A DNA stretch of 64,000 bases, from positions 14,751,249-14,815,248 of the forward strand of contig NC_089858.1 in assembly GCF_036373705.1 (NCBI RefSeq), in the 5' to 3' direction. The notes beneath the pieces were generated by a model. The model was given only the letters and a program-made list of their open reading frames with translations, was not told the DNA's origin and did not search any database. Both the position numbers and the translations under genes were made by a program. Origin of the DNA: Amia ocellicauda (taxonomy: Eukaryota; Chordata; Actinopteri; Amiiformes; Amiidae). This document shows positions 10,597 through 38,239 of this stretch, piece after piece. Each line of letters opens with the position of its first letter. Within the stretch, counting starts at the first letter, position 1.

Positions 10597-13025
10597 GCTG
10601 GAGCCGGCACTGAAGCGTGGGGAATGCCACAGCTCTTACACAACACAATGAGGGTCTGGAACCAGCTGCCAGACTTTTTTCATGTCCCTGTAAATAGTGG
10701 GTGTATGTATTGAGTGGACTCCTGTGTGGGGCCGCAGTGGGTGTGCACCAGGACTGAGGCCCTTTGCACAGGGCAGTTCCACACGTCAAGTCTGCCCCTT
10801 TGACGAGGTTCTGCTCTTTCCTGCTGTGAAAAGAAAACCTGGAGCACAGGGAACCGAATAAGATTCTGTGCTGTGTGCTGTGCAGGGGTTTCCACCAGGG
10901 AAATTCAAGATAAATCGATTTGATCTCCATCCAGCTAGATACAATTGAGGGTGTAGTGTTTCTAAAAGCAACACCTGTTTTTTACACAAAGCTGCAAATA
11001 AATAAGTTATGGGTGCACACAAGTCCAGCAGTCCGGCCACTGCGTTGTTTGTTTCACTTTTCATGCATCAAAAACATTAGGACAGACAGGACTCCTCTGG
11101 CTCCCACACAGACCTGCCCCCACCCTCTATGTTTTCCATTTATATAACCCAGCTGAGAAGGTCACTAGGTTTCATCTCTAACAATTTACTGTGATTCTCA
11201 TTATGTTTAAACTGGGCAGTGCAGCAGTGTATGCCAGTGGGGGTGGGGTGGGGGGATACATGCCAAAGCTTTAGAGTGGCTCTGCTGTTCCTGTAGAGAC
11301 ATACACATACACACACACAGCTCTCCTGTCTGAAAAACACCAGCTCTCACACACACACACCACAGCCCGGCCTGTCCGTGCTAATGGCAGGTCTCCATGT
11401 GCAGCTACACATTTAGGAATTCGTTAGATCATTCTCTTAGTTGCAGGCTTTCCAGGACCCACTGTTGACAATTTTTAACACACTAGTGGCAAAAGCAAAA
11501 CTCACTCCAACAAGCAAAAACAAGCAGAACAAAAACCAACATTCTGTTGGGCTTTAGATGAAAAATAAGAACAACAGTGAACAAGAAGGCTCCAGTTACT
11601 GTGTTTTTTGTATTGTACGTGTTTTTCCAGTTTTGTGTCCGTCAATGTTAGCTCTATAACCCCTGTAAGTGATGGTGTATTGTGAAGAAAACAAATCATG
11701 GAAAATAGTAAAGTGTCATGAACATTGTGAAAATAAAAACATCTCAGTGGTGAATATTTGATAAGTACAGTAGAACTACCCAAGAGTGTGGATTATTTAT
11801 TGATCTCGATTCAATGTGTCCTTCCTTCCATGCCTTCTTCACACTCCCTTTTCTAAGAGCTTTGCTTCAAATGCATCTTCAGCTTCACTGAAGGGGTTGG
11901 CTAAGATTCAATACGCTGGCAGCCACACACAGAGGTAGACACAAAGCAGGCAAATGGATAACAATGACAGCACTCACTTCATAACAACTGGCTGCACCGA
12001 GACACAGAGCAAGTCTTGAAATACACTGAGGAATTTTACTTTTATTATTATTTGTTTAGTTCTTACCCCATTAATCCTTCTAAGCTGATTATCCAGGTCA
12101 CCACCGCATAGCATTTAATGCACAAAAAATTCAAAAATGACCCTGGACTGCACTTCATCGGCACCCAGAACAACACTTTGGCAACCCCCCCTCCCCTGAA
12201 CCGCACATTATTGGGACCCAGACTTCACCAACCATTGCCCCCCTGGGTAAAAGTCCATGGCTGTTTTTTGGTCCCAGTCCACCCCTGCACATGCACTTAA
12301 ATCATGGAGAAATAAACCAGGCCCAACACGCTCCACATCACCAGTGAATGCTGTCTGGGTGATAAATACCATTTTAAACAACATTAGTGTATAATCAAGA
12401 GCAGTTCCAAATCATGTTTGTTTAGTGCACTTATACACAATGTTCAGTGCAGTCTCGCTCAAGCAGCACAGAGCTGAATGACTCAGCTGAGATCAGCTTT
12501 TATCCGTTTACATCAGGTATACCATAGAAGAGCCAAAATACATGAGTTAAAACCATTTAGTAAAGACTGAAGATTTGACTGCTGTCCCTGTGCACTTTAT
12601 TATGCTGTAAAACATGAGGGTACTTTGTAAGCACATTGTTAGCACATATTGACGTCTCTAATTGTTGGAAATGTGCTCGAAAGTAGCTGTTTTTTTTTTG
12701 GCTAGGAAGTGATTTCAACAGGGACCCATCTCTAAGCTTTGCAGTCTGGTTGTTTGTGTCCATCTAATAGCTCTCAATTGGTATTGATTATCTGCATAGA
12801 AGGAGCATAGCAGTCAGGGGACACAACTCAAGGATTTAACAATGTGTGTTATGAAGAGAGCAAGTGCATGTGTTGAGAGAGAGTAGGGATCAAGCTACGC
12901 TCAGACTTTGTAACAGGCATGACTGCACAGCTGTTGCACTGGAGTCTAAGGATAGTCCCTATACACACTGAGCAGACTGACTCACAGAGCGATTAGTACC
13001 TAAAGATTTACTGGAAATACTCAAG
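10597..13025. other. galr1 3' UTR and intergenic spacer to ddx28
   Basis: No coding region is recognisable. Possible polyadenylation hexamers (AATAAA) for galr1 occur at 10997-11002 and 11732-11737; which is used cannot be told. Short CA runs lie near 11310 and 11350. The rest is unremarkable AT-rich spacer up to the ddx28 polyadenylation signal. Confidence 0.5.
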
Positions 13026-13031
13026 TTTATT
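13026..13031 (-). terminator. ddx28: Polyadenylation signal of ddx28
   Basis: TTTATT on the + strand reads AATAAA on the ddx28 strand, 83 nt past the stop codon. That is a normal distance for a short 3' UTR, and I saw no nearer canonical hexamer. Confidence 0.7.
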
Positions 13032-13113
13032 AAAATACATTAAAATATAAATCATCTTATTACTAGAGTAATTAATTTATAGAAGAATGCTAAACAAAAC
13101 ACACACATCAATG

Positions 13114-14853
13114 TTATTCCTGGTTACTTTTAGGGTCTGTTTTGAGGGGAGGAGTGTGAATGGCAGACTCCATCCCAGGCAGAGCTGTCCTCCTGCGTGC
13201 TGCCATCTCAATCTTCTGGACCAGCTCCACGTCCCAGGGGTGTGTGACGAAGTTCAGCACAGTCCCCCCGCCTGCTGTTGCGCCTCTGGCCCCAGCACGG
13301 CCTACCCTTCCTGCCCTATGCAGGTAGTCCGTGTGTGAGTGCGGAAAGTCGTAATTGACCACCAGACGCACCCTCTGTGTGTCCAGGCCGCGTGAGGCGA
13401 TGTCAGTGCAGAGCAGCACGTCCACCCGACCACTCTGGAAGGAGCTGAAGATGCCAGCCCTCATGGCAGCTGGCATCTGGCCCTCCAGCCGCACATGCCG
13501 CACACCCTGCTCCTCCAACGCAAAGCCTAGCCAGTTGACGGTGGCAGCACTGTTACAGAACACCAGCACCCCACCCCCAGGCTGTGCTGCCGCCTCTCCC
13601 TGCAGGGCCTGCAGAAGCTCTGCCAGCTTGTCAGCACCCCTCACCTTTACAAAGGTCTGCCTCACGTGCGGCATCAGGCAGTGTAGCCCACGGCTCGTCA
13701 CCGTGACAATACTGCCCAGGTCCGTCACCTGTGACAGGAGCTCACCCACACCGCTGGGGAATGTGGCTCCAATTAGAACCAGCTGGGCTCTGCGGATTGG
13801 GCCCCGAGTCTGGGCTGGGCTGGAGGCCACCTGCACCCGCTGAAGGATGCTCTCCACCAGCCCAGCAAAGCTCTGGTCCAGCAGGGTGTCCGCCTCATCC
13901 AGCACCAGGAAGCTCAGATCACCCAGATCTACACAGCGCCGCCGCAGAGCCTTGTAAAGAGCCCCAGGCGTGGCAACCAGCACGTTGGGAGGCCCGTGGG
14001 AGAAGGCCTGCTTAATCCTGCCCACACCCCTACCCCCACCCACCACCCGCACGCTCAGCCCAAGGCGTGAGCATAGGGAGCGCGCCACACCGGACACCTG
14101 CTCTGCCAGCTCCCTGGATGGCACCAGCACCAAACAGCGTGTCTGCCCACCCAGTACCCCCTCCGTCTCTCCTCTCAGTAATTGGACGACGGGCAGCAGG
14201 TAGCTCAGAGTCTTACCACACCCCGTCTCAGCAGCACACAGCAAGTTGTGTCCACGCAGCAGCCTGGGAATGGTCTGCAGCTGCACAGTGGTGGGGTGCT
14301 CAATGCCACACGCCTGCAGGGCTTCCACTATCTCGGGGGACAAGTGCAGAGATTTAAAAGTTACAGTTTTGCTGCCTCCTTTCTCCTTCTCATCTCTCTG
14401 GCCATCGGTGACAAACGGGGGAGTGTCCTGCGTGTTGTGGATAGTGAAATAGTCCCCAAACGATTTGTTATGCTTCCACCCTTTTGAAGCCAGAACAAGC
14501 GGGTCGAACTTCCCCAGGATAAAGCTAGCAGGCTGGTTAAGCTGGGGTCGTTTGCTCGTAATGAGCATCTTGCCTGGCCTGGACGTGATGACTCTCTGAA
14601 ACTTTTTCCGTTTCACCTGCTTCAGATTGTCCATGCGCTCTTGCATCTGTCGGGGTATCCGAATAACCACTTCCTGGTTGCCGCTGTCGGACACGGTTGA
14701 CATTCCGCACGCACAGCTGGCCGGGACGCCACGCTGACCGCCATCCAGACCCGAGACGGGACTTCGGGTGTAACTCGGCACTGAGAACGAGTCTGTCTTT
14801 GTGAGAAGTTTCAGAGAGGACAAGAAACTACGCCTGAAGCCCAGACAGTACAT
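13114..14853 (-). CDS. ddx28: Mitochondrial DEAD-box RNA helicase DDX28, single-exon gene
   Basis: The uninterrupted frame gives 579 residues. Residues 1-20 (MYCLGFRRSFLSSLKLLTK) are basic, hydroxylated and free of acidic residues, as in a mitochondrial transit peptide, which supports this start over Met51. Domains in order: a conserved RPQLNQPASFILGKF block near 102-116, Q-motif region HPTTVQLQTIP (186-196), Walker A AETGCGKT (208-215), PSRELA (245-250), ATPGAL (294-299), DEAD (319-322), GAT motif III variant (362-364), VFCN (431-434), TDIASRGLD (483-491) and HRAGRVGR (512-519). The C-terminus (FVTHPWDVELVQKIEMAARRR) is characteristic of DDX28. Known DDX28 acts in mitochondrial RNA granules in assembly of the large mitoribosomal subunit. 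Human DDX28 is likewise intronless and sits head-to-head with DUS2. The coding region is distinctly GC-rich compared with its flanks. Confidence 0.97.
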   Translation of the reverse strand: MYCLGFRRSFLSSLKLLTKTDSFSVPSYTRSPVSGLDGGQRGVPASCACGMSTVSDSGNQEVVIRIPRQMQERMDNLKQVKRKKFQRVITSRPGKMLITSKRPQLNQPASFILGKFDPLVLASKGWKHNKSFGDYFTIHNTQDTPPFVTDGQRDEKEKGGSKTVTFKSLHLSPEIVEALQACGIEHPTTVQLQTIPRLLRGHNLLCAAETGCGKTLSYLLPVVQLLRGETEGVLGGQTRCLVLVPSRELAEQVSGVARSLCSRLGLSVRVVGGGRGVGRIKQAFSHGPPNVLVATPGALYKALRRRCVDLGDLSFLVLDEADTLLDQSFAGLVESILQRVQVASSPAQTRGPIRRAQLVLIGATFPSGVGELLSQVTDLGSIVTVTSRGLHCLMPHVRQTFVKVRGADKLAELLQALQGEAAAQPGGGVLVFCNSAATVNWLGFALEEQGVRHVRLEGQMPAAMRAGIFSSFQSGRVDVLLCTDIASRGLDTQRVRLVVNYDFPHSHTDYLHRAGRVGRAGARGATAGGGTVLNFVTHPWDVELVQKIEMAARRRTALPGMESAIHTPPLKTDPKSNQE

Positions 14854-15293
14854 TTTGAACAGATACAGTATATATTCGTTATTAGGAAATAAGAGGCACC
14901 TTCAGGAGTCCAGTGTTTGACCGAATATGGGGCACGTTTTCTACGCACTTACAGTAAAGAAAATAACCTCAGCAGTAGACAGTTATCAGCAAAAATACGT
15001 TCTATTCCTATATATGCATTCAGCGGGAAACACAGAAGCAGCATCACTTCAGACCCATCCAACCTTTCTCTTTCAATCTTGCTCCCTTCACAGAGCCTCA
15101 ATAACCCACATGTACCGTGCCCTGCAAGTAAATATCACCACGTCGCAGTCTGATGACGTAGATAGCCGTGCGTCGCACAGGAAGGGCGTTTTGAGGGGGC
15201 CCACGTGTTCGTTTCCACCAGCTGAAGTCTGCTGTGCAGTGTGCAGTGTGCCGGTGTGCGGATATTATGAAACCTGTCACGGTGTAACTCTCG
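14854..15293. promoter_or_regulatory. Bidirectional promoter between ddx28 and dus2
   Basis: This short interval separates the ddx28 start (- strand) from a likely dus2 leader exon (+ strand). It contains a CRE-like TGACGTA (15154-15160), a canonical CACGTG E-box (15202-15207) and several CpGs (for example CGTCGCAG, CCGTGCGTCGCAC). No clear TATA box is positioned for either gene. The head-to-head arrangement matches the human locus. The exact transcription starts are not visible. Confidence 0.65.
15200..15293 (+). other. dus2: Possible non-coding first exon of dus2
   Basis: The first coding exon of dus2 starts right after an acceptor at 16456, so at least one upstream leader exon is required. 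A strong donor (TCTCG followed by GTAAGAT) at 15293/15294 just past the promoter elements is the best candidate for its 3' end. The 5' end given is arbitrary. Confidence 0.4.
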
Positions 15294-31096
<15,803 letters not shown>

Positions 31097-31440
31097 CACC
31101 CCGACACCCCCGGGGAGAGCTGAACCAATGGACTGCAGGACAGGAACCCCAACCACCCCTCACTCTCGCTGCTACCTTCATGCAGGACGCCAGACTGCAG
31201 GGGGCGCTCTGTCCTGCTCTGTACCCTCTTCATGATTCTATACTTTTATTTTTTTTAATTGCCATTATTAAACTCAATGCTGTTGTGGCGGTGGGCTGTC
31301 TGCAGGGTGGGGGCGCCAGGTCACACACACCTGGGATGACCTCCCCTTTTCTCGCTGCCCCTGCCACTCCAGCAGCCTCTCATCCACAGCTGGGTTTCTG
31401 ATCGCTTCCTGATTTAATAAAGACTCTCTATTTTAGATAA
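31097..31440 (+). other. dus2: dus2 3' UTR with polyadenylation signal
   Basis: AATAAA lies at 31416-31421, about 320 nt past the stop. The sequence turns AT-rich soon after, consistent with cleavage near 31435-31445. Confidence 0.65.
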
Positions 31441-33732
31441 ATTAAACATTTGACACTTTTTCTTCTAAGGACGGTAGACTGGGGTTGTAGTATTTAAAGA
31501 AGGGAGTTTATACTGGGCGGGGCGGGTCAGATCCAGTGGCCTACAATGCCATTATTCCTGGTCTCTCTCTGGAACGTTATACACTCTCAGTTTCTGAACG
31601 GTGTGCATGACCTTTACATTATTAAAGATATGAGCCGTACTGTCAGGGGCCTGCTTTGTCAAGCGTACAGCTACTGAGGTCTTTTAACAGCATGTTCAGC
31701 ATTAAAAGAGTATCGTCCCTGAGGTTTCATCTGCATCGTGTGTTTTTAAAAGGAGAAGGAAACCTTTACTGGTGGGGAACTACTTATAAGAAGCTACTTT
31801 ATTAATGATTATAAATAAACCAGATATTTATTTTCACCTCTTAACAGTCTATCATCCTATAGAAGTTTGTTTTCCTCTCTTCTCTACCTGATGGTTTATT
31901 TTGAGATTATATGTGATCGCAATGTTGTGTAGGTGCTTTGATTAGTGAAGCGTTTTTTGACAACATTGCAAAGGGTGCTATACCAAATAAAAATGGATTG
32001 ATTGGTTGACTTTACCCAGGGATGTCGCGCTCTCTTGCTGATTTTCTGTATTGCTGTGTGTGGAGTGCTGCTGATATAAGACTACCAGAGTTAGGTAGGG
32101 TTAGAATTAGTTTATTTCTACATGTGAACACCAGGTGGCAGTGCAGACACATCCCTCACTGATTTATCAGATGACAAATCGCCAGGAGTTTTTATAAATT
32201 CACAGAGTAATTAGAATCGGTGATTTAGGAATCATTTTTATCCACAGCAATGTACAGAGACCCTGCCTCAAATTGTAACCAGTAGACCATCTAGTCACCT
32301 CACTACAAAGCCTCTGTCCTGTTTATGTAATTTATAACTCCAGATTTGTACAGTTTATTATTATTAAAACCCATTATATTGATCCGAGGCAATACTAGTT
32401 CTGTTTTTTCTGTCGTTCATCCCAATGGCACAATAGTTATTTTCTCCTGCAGTGTTTGTGCTGTGTTTATATGAATGCCTGAACTTTAAGTGCCAGGGCG
32501 GTGCGTTCTGGATGGACCGGGATACCGTGGGACACAATGCTGCCCAGTGAGTGACATGTGGATCAGCTAGGCCCAAATGCGGGACACCCTTTCTATATTG
32601 GGGGTGAACTCCTAGGCCTTCCTATGGACGAGATTAAAACATTGTGAAATGAGAGTATGTGTGACTCAGTCTGACACTGGCAGTTGAAAAGGAAACTCAC
32701 AATAGGTTGGCATTCAGCAGTAAGATATCCATGTGTCTTTACTTCAGCTTTGGGTAGGGTGAAGAGCTGTAAAAGTTTTACAATTGCAAATAAACACTTA
32801 CTTTTCTTTGACATGGAGCTTTCCGTATTATTGTCTGCTCTCACCCTGCGACGCCCTGCTCTTTCCATGAGCTGCTGTGGTGCACTGAGCAGCAACGGAG
32901 AAAGAGGCTTTTTATAATTTATTATAAAAGTCATGTTTGAAAGCAAAATTAACTGGATAAGAAAGCCACGTCTTAGATGACAGGTCACAGCAGCAGGGTG
33001 AATCATGTTATCATGTTTAAAATATTGAATCAGATATCAGACGAAGGACGCATTGATAGTCATTAGCGGTCTTTTAAGTGATGACTGTTTTCAACTCATA
33101 TGATACATTGATCTGTGCAAATGAATCAGAAGGGGAAGGGAAACTCAACAGTTCTTACTGATTTAAGTATAATTTACGGTACCCCTATATATAATGTCCT
33201 TTATATATTGTATACTTCTCCTTGAAAGAGCACTTAAATGGGAGCAGTGCTTGTGCGGGGATTATTATTTTTTTTTTTCATACAATTTCTTACGAGAACA
33301 TTATATCACAAACCACATCTACAACCGCCTACACAATCTGCGGATATCGCAATCTTTATCTCCTTCTTTTAAAGGTCATCAGAGGAGATAAGACAAAGGT
33401 AATCTGAATTGTAAACAAAATGAGAATAGAGCTGCTGTAGAAGACAAGTAAAGAAAAGTGCTTATTAGTCTTTTTATTTTTGAGGGATCTGCAGAGGACT
33501 GTTGCACTTCTGTCTTTTGAGTCTTGTGTGTTGTGTCAGTTGCAGGATCTTGAGTTTGGTGCTTCAGACAGCAGTGGGCTAGTGAGTGTGCCGTACTGCT
33601 GGTGAAGTGAAGTGAGTGCATGGAGTACAGCACTGCAGCAGCCGTTCTTTCCTCACTGACTTTAAAGCCTCAATTATTCTACTTTTTTCCAGTTGCCTGT
33701 TAATATTTGTAAAAGAAAATCACACACACCAG

Positions 33733-33735
<3 letters not shown>

Positions 33736-33777
<42 letters not shown>
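33736..33777. repeat. (TA)n microsatellite
   Basis: About 20 uninterrupted TA dinucleotides. Comparable TA runs are at 27683-27731 and 49953-49992. Confidence 0.95.
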
Positions 33778-33783
<6 letters not shown>

Positions 33784-34569
33784 TTTTTTCTTCTAGAAAT
33801 AGTGGTTTTCACTTCTATAATCTTAAAACAGTTACTCTTTAATGTGGCAGAGCAGAAACTGAGCCAAGCTGTCTTTTACGTTTCAGAGCCAATCAGGTTA
33901 CAGACTCCAGGTATATCTGTTGCCTCTGGAGGGGATCTGTGAGACCCAGGGTAATGAGGGTCCAGCACAGGGTGCAGATCTGTGCGTAAGCAGTAGTGTG
34001 TGTGCTTTAAAAATTGCATTAATTTATTTAGGTGTATGTATTTTAAAGGAAATTATGTGCACAGGAAATTATTGCAATTGCAGACGTGACCGATAACACC
34101 TCACCGCCCACGTCTCAAATTTAAAACATCATTACTTTTTTTTTTTTTTGGTTCTGTTGTTTCCAGACACACAATTTTGATAAGAATCTGCTATGAGCTG
34201 TTTTACTGAGACAAGTTTGACAGCCTTCCTGAAAAGCACTGCTCCCTTTCCGGGTTTCCGTAAGTTGCTGTGAGTGTAATTGGAGCCCAGTCTACTGCTC
34301 TCGTCTGACCTGCTGAGAGCAGCCTCCCAGCCTGGATGATCGTGACCACAGAGCCCCCCACCACTGACCCTGGGAGCCCCTCAGTGTGTCTGCTGCACTG
34401 GGCTCGGAGCCCTGACTCCACCCGCATCCTGAGCTGCAGCCCCACACTGAGCTTGGTTAAATATTCTCCTGTAAACGGTTTCTCAGCAGTGTCAATTGTT
34501 ATTTTTTATTCCACTATGGTGAGGATATTTCCTTATTGTGGAAAATTCAGATTGCATTCATTTAAAAAA

Positions 34570-34745
34570 AATGTATGCAGTAGTCAGCACAGTCAGTAAA
34601 CAGAGCACATGCACTATAGGCATTAAATAGAGTGCAGGCGGCACAGGTAGTAAGAGCGCAAGCAGTACAGACAGCAGAGCCCAGGCAGTGCAGTCAGCAG
34701 ATTGCAGGCAGCACAGACAGTGCAGACAGTCTTTGAATAAACTGT
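34570..34745. repeat. Degenerate tandem repeat of GCAG-x-ACAGACAG type units
   Basis: Related short phrases recur in the same direction: GTAGTCAGCACAGTCAGTAA, GGCGGCACAGGTAGTAAG, GCAGTACAGACAGCAGAGC, GCAGTGCAGTCAGCAG and GCAGCACAGACAGTGCAGAC. Unit length varies around 20-30 nt and the copies are diverged. Confidence 0.6.
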
Positions 34746-36344
34746 TTGCTGGCTGCTGTTCCACTGCAGTAGTTTAATTTATATTTGAAATACAATGTAT
34801 TTTCTATTAGTCCAGCTGCATCCTTCCCTGGGTGTCAGATTGATTGCTTCTCTTGTCTCGTCTCCCCTCCCCTTCAGGCCCTGCCCGAGAGCAGCTGCAG
34901 CAGTGTGAGAAACACCCCTGTAAATGTTGAGGAGCCCAGGTGTGGGCTGACAGGGCGTCATCACGCCCATTGCTGCCATACTCAAAATACTTGACTGGAA
35001 TAACAGCGCAGTGTGGGGGAGGCCACAGTGAATGCCTTCGCTGAGTGCACCTATTGTGCAATGGCAAGGAGGGGGTGCATGCTGGGGATTGCCCTGGGAT
35101 AGGCCTGGGCTCCATGCAGCCACACACACCACTGCCTGGGGGAAAGTGGATTTTGTTTTTAAAGGAAAGAATTAGAAGGATTAAAGTCAAGCAAGTGTAG
35201 GCAGTGGTGTTGCCCAATCTCTTTCCATAGCTATTTTAGTTTCAAATACTAAATCAAACAATCTTCTTCTCCATTTCAGCCCCGTGTTGGCTTGTGTTTC
35301 CATGCCCTGCAGAGCTGAGTTGGCCGTGTGTGGTGTGAGTAGCCCTTGGTCAACCCATGTCACCTTCTGTGAGCTGGAACACTGTGAATCACATCTATAC
35401 CCATCACACCTCGTTGGGCACAGCGTGTCAGCGGATCAGAGAGTCGAAGGCAGAGAAGCTGAACACAGATTTCCACTTCTCCTCCCACGGGGCAGGCCAG
35501 CAGCCGCCCCCCAGCAGGAGAGCACGTGCAGGCGTATCAGAGCTGACTGGAGGACCTGATTTCAGCAAGCCCTGTAGTTCACCAATCCAGCTATTTTAGA
35601 AGGCCACAGCCTGTTTCTGTAACTTGAGATAAGTGACCATGGAATGGAGTCGGGGGGGATGATGTCATTAATGACCAGGCAGGAAAAGGTCTTTATTCCA
35701 GCTGTACAGATATAGAGTTAAGAAGAAGGGCTCAAGGACAGGTCCACAGACTTAATCTGAGCTAATCTGGCGCAGAGTTGCGTAATTGTAATTAAAAAGG
35801 GAAGTGATTGTGAAAGTTTCCTGCTGCTGTATCCACTCAGGGCCATGTGTAACAGCTGACACATATTTTTCTGCATCCCCTGACCGACTGTAACAAACTA
35901 TCAGCAGCCTCATCGGTAAATGGTCATGTTTTTTTTTGTTTTTTTTCAATACACTCCTCTGTGACAAGGATGAATGATTTTGGTGTACCTCGAAAATCAG
36001 ATTTCAGAATAAAAAATATGTATTTTTTTTATTTTTGTAAAAATCCAAATAACTTTACAGATCTTTATTGTAAAGGGTTTAAAAAATGTTTTCCATGCTT
36101 GTTCAATGAACCATAAACAATTAATGAACATGCACCTTTGGAACGGTCGTTAAGACACTAAAAGTTTACAGACGGTAGGCAATTAAGGTCACAGTTATAA
36201 AAATGTACTCTGACTCTGAAAAACACCAGAAGAAAGATGCCCAGGGTCCCTGCTCATCTGTGTGAACGTGCCTTAGGCAGGCTGCAAGGAGGCATGAGGA
36301 CTGCAGATGTGGCCAGGGCAATAAATTGCAATATCTGTACTGTG

Positions 36345-36530
36345 AGATGCCTAAGACAGTAGTGGAGAGGGCTCTGGACTCATGACTGGAAGGTTGTGGT
36401 TTCAAAGCCTGGGTGGGGCAGTGCTGTTGTACACCTGAGCAAGGTACTTCACTTAGATTGCTCCAGTAAAATGCCCAGCTGTACAAATGACAAAAAAAAA
36501 AAAATACTACTGATAATAATAATAATACAG
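36345..36530 (+). repeat. tRNA-derived SINE with poly-A / AAT tail
   Basis: The head has an A-box-like AGTAGTGGAGAGGGCTCTGG and a B-box-like GGTTTCAAAGCC at tRNA-like spacing. It is followed by TGAGCAAGGTACTTCACTT and a GATTGCTCCAGTAAAA segment, which I recognise as the core phrase of common fish tRNA-SINEs. The copy ends in an A-run and (AAT)n. No target duplication was identified and the ends are approximate. Confidence 0.7.
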
Positions 36531-36870
36531 GGAGACAGGAAGGACAGCTGATCATCCTTGCAGTGGCAGACCATGTGTAACAACACCTGCACAGGATCGG
36601 TACATCCGAATATCACACCTGTGGGACTCCAGGAACGCACGATCCCTCCATCAGTGTCTGCAATAGGCTGAGAGAGCCCAGATCTGAGCACGTCTGGGAC
36701 CTGTTGGATTGGAGGATGAATGTCTGGGAACTTGCAAGTGGCAAATCTGGTTTTGATTTTGACCCCCCTTTGTTCAGGGACACATTATTCCATTTCTGTT
36801 CAGTTTATGTCTTAGTTGGTGAATCTTTTTATGTTCATACAAATATTTACATGTTACGTTTGCTTGAGAA
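36531..36870 (+). mobile_element. Heavily deleted Tc1-like transposon relic
   Basis: Several blocks match, in order, a common fish Tc1 family: GGCAGACCATGTGTAACAAC, ACCTGCACAGGATCGGTACA, GGAACGCACGATCCCTCCAT, GAGCACGTCTGGGACCTGTT, GGGAACTTGCA and the 3' non-coding part TTTGTTCAGGGACACATTAT. Joins between the blocks skip large parts of the transposase gene, so there are at least three internal deletions. It directly follows the SINE tail. No intact terminal repeats were seen. Confidence 0.82.
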
Positions 36871-37919
36871 CCCAAAATTTTGAAATCGTGCATCTTAAAC
36901 CCCAGCTTAACACACAGTGATATTATTAGTTATTAAGCCTTTTTTTATTAGAAAAAAAATCAATTTTTGCTAGTGTAAGAAATACACGTCTGTGGCTCCT
37001 GTTGACATCTGTGCTGGTGACACAGCAGACAGAGACAGCATCGTGATCCCAGCCTGTTGAACTGAAGACTAGAGAGAGTCCCAGGGGGCTGGGGACATGA
37101 GTGGCCACACACTCTCCTGGATACTCCCTCTGAATTGGATACCTGGTACTAGACTCCCTGGCTGGACACCTCCCTGTGACTTGCGCCCCTGCTGTGGCCT
37201 CCACCAGAGCTCACTGTCTTGCAAGGCGCATAGTGCATCTGTCAGCTTCATGCCACAGCTCTTCAATTTTGTGCAGAGTTTTCAAACTGTAGGTCAAATC
37301 TGTCTGCCTGGCCTGTGTGAGTATGCCTCCACCCTGTATATCTCTGTAGCACAGTCCAGCCGTGTCCTGCCCAAAGTACAGTATGACTGCATTCTAATGT
37401 GGTGTGTGCAGGTCCCGCCACTCGAATATGTGCATGAAACTGTGACTTAAAGATACTGAGACAGCCTGATTCCCCTGCTCTCGGCACACAGAGACAGTAG
37501 TGAAGACTGCCACTGAAATACCTAACAAGAACACTTTCTCCTGAAGGCTAAATTGACAACACAGCACTTTATCAGGTAGGTTTGGTATTGCTAAAAAAAG
37601 CAACTTTCACATTCATTGAGCTCTAATAATAGCCCTGTGGTTGTGAGAATTTCCATTGAGATTTATTTCTGAGTGTCTATAAGCCTATCATTCATTAACT
37701 CCTGTTCACAAGTTTTCTATTCATATTACTTTCCAAACCATTGAAGCAGAGCTGTGTTTAGGTCAGATTAGCACATTTGCATGTGTAAAGTATGTCCGAG
37801 TGGTGACCGGCTCCTGGGCTCCACTGAACACAAGTGCCCTGGACAAACTGGCAGTGTGGGGGGGAGGGGTGGCTGCTGGATCGGTGGGGGGTTAAGGAGC
37901 AAGTGTGTATGAGGGCAGG

Positions 37920-37964
<45 letters not shown>

Positions 37965-38239
37965 GTAGTAGTAGTAGTAGTAGTAGGTCTTCTTATTCTT
38001 TTTCTGTTCCAACAATCAATAACTCCTCTCACAGATTTGCGCCAGACAGATGAAACATTGAACCTTTTCCTTTCCCTTATCCTCACTGCGTTCTGGTGCT
38101 ACATTGAAAGTGATGAATCATCTTCAGTGAGACAAGGGACATTGGAAGCTGGGTCAAGGCAATGTTGGACAGTTTGGTCCAACAAGACATTATAGTGATA
38201 GTCACCACACTATAGCACACCACACAAATAAATGGCAAT
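36871..38239. other. Intergenic spacer with trinucleotide repeats
   Basis: No gene is seen. A compound (ATT)n-(AGT)n microsatellite occupies 37922-37987 next to a G-rich stretch. Otherwise the sequence is unremarkable. Confidence 0.5.
37922..37987. repeat. Compound (ATT)n-(AGT)n microsatellite
   Basis: About 14 ATT units change directly into about 7 AGT units, a pattern made by a point mutation followed by slippage. Confidence 0.95.

Larger units (their letters stand above)
31441..36340. other. Intergenic spacer dus2-nfatc3, left part
   Basis: No coding region is recognised. It holds a (TA)n run (33736-33777), a poly-T tract near 34135-34149, a degenerate GCA/ACAG tandem repeat (34570-34745) and ordinary AT-rich DNA. 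Scattered reading frames of 60-140 codons have no recognisable domains or splice support. Confidence 0.5.

Noticed and set aside
13355..13843. 162-codon and neighbouring + strand frames opposite ddx28
   Set aside because: These are antisense shadows of the GC-rich ddx28 coding sequence.
36345..36420. Possible functional tRNA gene
   Set aside because: The A- and B-box-like motifs belong to a SINE head: the cloverleaf cannot be closed, and SINE body and A-rich tail follow.
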